Part shown: piece after piece, positions 61,049 through 64,000 of the stretch
Position numbering within the stretch: the first letter of the stretch is position 1
Layout of the letters: the number at the start of each line of letters is the position of its first letter
NCBI RefSeq assembly: GCF_014696925.1
Contig: NZ_JACJQY010000027.1
Location: 1 to 64,000 of the forward strand
Reading direction: 5' to 3'
Length of the DNA stretch: 64,000 nt
Source of the DNA: Phormidium tenue FACHB-1050
GTDB taxonomy: Bacteria; Cyanobacteriota; Cyanobacteriia; Pseudanabaenales; Pseudanabaenaceae
Position numbers and translations under genes: made by a program
The notes under the pieces: model-generated
Database searches by the model: none
Told to the model about the DNA's origin: nothing
Seen by the model: only the letters and a program-made list of their open reading frames with translations

Positions 61049-64000
61049 ATGTCTGGTACTTACGATAACGGAAAAAAATCTTCCCAAGCTCCGAGTCCAT
61101 TCCAACCCCAAGCTTCATATTTACAGACTAGAGACTTCGCGCCACTACAGACAGATTTGGATGAAGATGCAGATGCTACCTTTAGACAAACTGGATACCC
61201 TGAGAATTTTCTAGGAAAACTAATTGATCAGCGCAGCACTGAGTCATTTGATACACCAATTCAGGCAAAACCAATGAACCGTTTGAAGGCGATCGCTGCT
61301 GAGAGAGTGGAGATCCAATCAAAACCTTCAACTAATGCAGCCTTACAAAATCAACCAGTTCAAAGGCAAGAATTTGTAGAAGAAGAAAAAAGTGAAGGGG
61401 AACTGGAAGATTCAAAAGAGTTCACAATGAATCCTGAACCTCCACCAGTCCAAAGAAAGTCTGGGAATCGCTTGAAGGTGTTCGCTGCTGAGAGAATGGC
61501 GATCCAAGCAAAGCTTACCATTGGTCAGCCCAATGATAAGTATGAACAGGAAGCTGATGCTACTGCGGCTAGGGTAGTTCAACAAATTAATTCGCCAATT
61601 ACTTCACAAAGTCAGCCAGTTCAGCGACAAGAGATAGAAGAAGATGAAGAATTACAAATGAAGCCTCTAATACAAAGGCGTGAAAGCATTGTCGGCGGTG
61701 AAGCATCAACGGATTTAGAGTCGGCAATTCAAAGTGCACGGGGCAGTGGTCAATCTCTAGACGCAAATCTGCAACAGTCGATGGGGCAAGCGATGGGTGC
61801 AGACTTTAGCGGCGTAAAGGTACACACAGATTCGCAGTCTGACCAATTAAACAAATCAATTCAAGCAAAAGCTTTTACGACAGGGCAAGATCTGTTCTTT
61901 CGGCAGGGAGCTTATGAACCAAGTAGTCGAGGTGGGCAAGAGTTGATCGCCCATGAGTTAACTCACGTCGTGCAACAGAATGGTGGGGCTGTGCAGCGCA
62001 TGAACCATCAAATAGATGCTACTAAATCAGTTGTTCAACGAGCTTGGGTTGAAGATGACGGCGTTCATATGTGGGATCAATTAGTTGATGGTGTCACATG
62101 GTTTGCTCAAGGGTCTGAAGTGATGTGGTTTAACATTACTGACGCATCTGAAATTAAAGATGGTCGAGAAGATGAGTATAAACTCTATGAAGGGCAAAAA
62201 AAATCATCAGAACAATGGGAAGCCCTTAGACTAGCAGCCATATCTAAAGATGAATTGGGGGGGATGTCTCAAGAGGCGTGGCAAAAATTTGTGTCAGGTC
62301 AGAAGAACTCTATTAAAGAAGAACTAGAAACTGTATCTGATGGAAATGTACCACCTGAATCCATCCAAGACTTAGTAGAACATGCTTCTAGAAAATATAC
62401 TTATTGGAGAGCAAATGACGATATTTTACTTGGTATTTTGTTGGGACCCTTTGAGGCTAATTGGTTTAAAGCAAAAGCCTGTCTGACAATGGGACAATGG
62501 CCAATTCCTGTGCCAAAAGAAAAAGAAAGTGCCTTGAAAGCTGCTGGCGTACAAATCATGCAAGCCTTAGTAGATATGCGTACTCGCAAATGGAAAGCAT
62601 TTACTGACAGGATTAAGCCTGAATTTACTGAGCGGATGCGGATGTATGAAGATCAAGAACTTCAATCTGATGTGATTGAATCACAAAAAGAAAAAGGGCA
62701 GGGTTTACTCAATATTTTTGACTCTGTTGGCGCACAAGCAGTGACTTCTGACGTTGATTTGTCTACAGGTGGTTCTAATTCGGAGTTGGGTATCCAATTT
62801 GTTAATAGTAAATTTAGATTAGAGTTTGTTAACGGTAGAGTCATCCCTTACGATCCTGGAACCGTATTTGACATCAACCTCTATGCTTCGGACTGGATAC
62901 ATGGAGAAGCAGGCTTTTCAGATAGTGGAGGTGTCCGAACAATCACACCCAAACCCGAAGTGCAAGGCTTGACTGCTGAATCTGAGAAAGAAAGAACTAG
63001 AAAGATGGAAGTCTGGTCTCTCGTCAAAGTTCGCCGTAATATGAATGACAAAGAGTGGGCAAGTTATTTTGCGATGACCTTAAATAGTTTAACTGATGAA
63101 AGTGTTCGCGATGAGATGGAATATAAACTAGAAGAAGCCGATCTCGAATATCAGATTTTTAAACTGAGGGTTGAGATAAAGCAGCTAGAAATGGAGGAGA
63201 AGTTAAAGAGTCAGGAAGAAGCCTTTTTTAGAGGGCGTGAGAGTGCATTTGGACCTCATGATGAGTATCAAGAAGAGGCTCATGTTACGAGGGCTGCAAA
63301 TGCTATTTATGAAGAGACATTGACTGAAGTGAAACTTTTGCGATCGCAAATCAACAAGTTAAAAGCGGTAGACAATGGTGCTGTTATTAATGCTGAAGAA
63401 ATTAATAACTTGGGCATCCAGTTAGGCAACAAGATTGCTGAGGCTCTTACCTACGCTAACGAAGTTTATGCCACTGAGGGTGCGGTGCAGCATACTGTAT
63501 TAAAACAGGGTGCTAAGAAAAAGCTTGAAAAACTTAAAGGAACACCCGAAAAACCAAATCTAGAAAATGCACATCTTACTGGAGTAGATTACAATATTAA
63601 GCCTGAGCTTTACTTGCAGTCGGTCAATGAGAATGTAGGAGACTCTCTGCATTCCATTAATCATTTTAAAAATGTGCCACACTATGCAGTATATCGAGCA
63701 GGAAAATATTTATCTCGTTTGTGCGATGCAGCAGAGCAGTTACTAACCAAATCTGGAGCCAAGAAAGCTCCTTTTTATGAAGATCTAGCTTTGATTGGCA
63801 AAAATGCTGTAAGAGTAAAAGCTATCAATGTACAAGGAATAGAAGGAGATCCTGAATATGTAAAACAGGATAGTTTCTTTAAAGATTATAATGACTCTAA
63901 TCTATCTACCGTCCGCGAAGCAGTCATAACCTTTGGAGCTAAAATTCCGCAACTGTTCAATGAGAAAAAGCTTCAAGAACAGGAACAGCAAAAACTAGCT
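61049..64000 (+). CDS. DUF4157 CIS effector, partial (runs off window)
   Basis: An open frame of 984 codons from the ATG at 61049 (GGAT just upstream) has no stop before the window ends. The N-terminal 220 residues are low-complexity with repeated PVQRQE text. A DUF4157 metallopeptidase domain follows, with LQQSMGQAMGADFSGVKVHTD and the zinc motif HELTH (H302-E303, H306), then VVQQ. This domain marks cargo of extracellular contractile injection systems. Further on, S567-D568-V569-D570 in VTSDVDLSTGG and D608 in TVFDINLYA fit a nucleotidyltransferase-fold active site. The rest is helical and unassigned. Confidence 0.85.
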   Translation, partial: MSGTYDNGKKSSQAPSPFQPQASYLQTRDFAPLQTDLDEDADATFRQTGYPENFLGKLIDQRSTESFDTPIQAKPMNRLKAIAAERVEIQSKPSTNAALQNQPVQRQEFVEEEKSEGELEDSKEFTMNPEPPPVQRKSGNRLKVFAAERMAIQAKLTIGQPNDKYEQEADATAARVVQQINSPITSQSQPVQRQEIEEDEELQMKPLIQRRESIVGGEASTDLESAIQSARGSGQSLDANLQQSMGQAMGADFSGVKVHTDSQSDQLNKSIQAKAFTTGQDLFFRQGAYEPSSRGGQELIAHELTHVVQQNGGAVQRMNHQIDATKSVVQRAWVEDDGVHMWDQLVDGVTWFAQGSEVMWFNITDASEIKDGREDEYKLYEGQKKSSEQWEALRLAAISKDELGGMSQEAWQKFVSGQKNSIKEELETVSDGNVPPESIQDLVEHASRKYTYWRANDDILLGILLGPFEANWFKAKACLTMGQWPIPVPKEKESALKAAGVQIMQALVDMRTRKWKAFTDRIKPEFTERMRMYEDQELQSDVIESQKEKGQGLLNIFDSVGAQAVTSDVDLSTGGSNSELGIQFVNSKFRLEFVNGRVIPYDPGTVFDINLYASDWIHGEAGFSDSGGVRTITPKPEVQGLTAESEKERTRKMEVWSLVKVRRNMNDKEWASYFAMTLNSLTDESVRDEMEYKLEEADLEYQIFKLRVEIKQLEMEEKLKSQEEAFFRGRESAFGPHDEYQEEAHVTRAANAIYEETLTEVKLLRSQINKLKAVDNGAVINAEEINNLGIQLGNKIAEALTYANEVYATEGAVQHTVLKQGAKKKLEKLKGTPEKPNLENAHLTGVDYNIKPELYLQSVNENVGDSLHSINHFKNVPHYAVYRAGKYLSRLCDAAEQLLTKSGAKKAPFYEDLALIGKNAVRVKAINVQGIEGDPEYVKQDSFFKDYNDSNLSTVREAVITFGAKIPQLFNEKKLQEQEQQKLA

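Overview
The window is cyanobacterial chromosome. HIP1 sites (GCGATCGC) are dense in most genes, and the gene content fits: NdhF1, a DUF98 chorismate lyase, GlpX-type F/SBPase, an HHL1-like protein, a J-domain protein, Uma2 nucleases and pentapeptide-repeat proteins. The many short hairpin elements and the mixed housekeeping content suggest a Pseudanabaena-like filamentous organism, but that placement is inference.

Layout. 0.1-7.8 kb: a SWIM zinc-finger gene and an SNF2 helicase, normally neighbours, are separated by a compact three-gene cassette without HIP1 sites (DUF262 protein, DUF3696-type ATPase, unknown protein with a toxin-like C-terminus), a candidate defence module. 7.9-11.8 kb: a degenerate sensor protein, trxA, a recombinase-domain fragment and a CBS protein. 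11.8-19.7 kb: part of a contractile injection system (CIS) locus, with a tail-assembly chaperone whose reading frame appears to continue by -1 frameshift into a DUF6760 ORF, a large one-pass membrane protein, a CIS-type AAA+ ATPase and two exported pentapeptide-repeat proteins. A DUF4157 (HELTH) CIS effector with a candidate nucleotidyltransferase domain runs off the end at 61-64 kb. 19.7-36.1 kb: a J-domain protein, a helicase, an orphan C5 DNA methyltransferase, then ndhF, an HHL1-like gene, hemA, glpX, purF, a VOC protein, an ArsC/Spx-like protein, DUF362, a response regulator and hemH.

36.1-41.9 kb holds what looks like an envelope oxidative-repair module, all on the minus strand: an ECF sigma factor and anti-sigma factor, a methionine-rich (MXKDX) lipoprotein, a DM13 protein, a thioredoxin-like protein, CcdA, a cytochrome b and an MsrP/YedY-like molybdoenzyme. 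The sigma operon and the Met-rich lipoprotein gene share the same upstream motif, TCATCC-N16-CGTAT, which suggests one regulon. The arrangement recalls the SigF/NrsF-MrpX-YedYZ hypochlorite-defence system of Azospira. 42-60.6 kb is mostly housekeeping: a PPOX flavoprotein, M20 amidohydrolase with a divergent GntR regulator, Uma2, YaaW-like, chorismate lyase, coaD, GerMN, GH3, a methyltransferase, PBP4, MlaE, a NERD-Uma2 pair, pnp, usp and a cysteine desulfurase.

Intergenic space is dominated by at least six families of short hairpin elements (called A-F here). Family A has TAGC ends and a TA target duplication. Family D (97 bp) is also flanked by TA. Family C has a perfect 9-bp duplication in one copy. 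Two nested insertions show that A and D move. Within a family the outer ends are conserved while the central palindrome differs from copy to copy. No tRNA, rRNA, CRISPR array or riboswitch was recognised.
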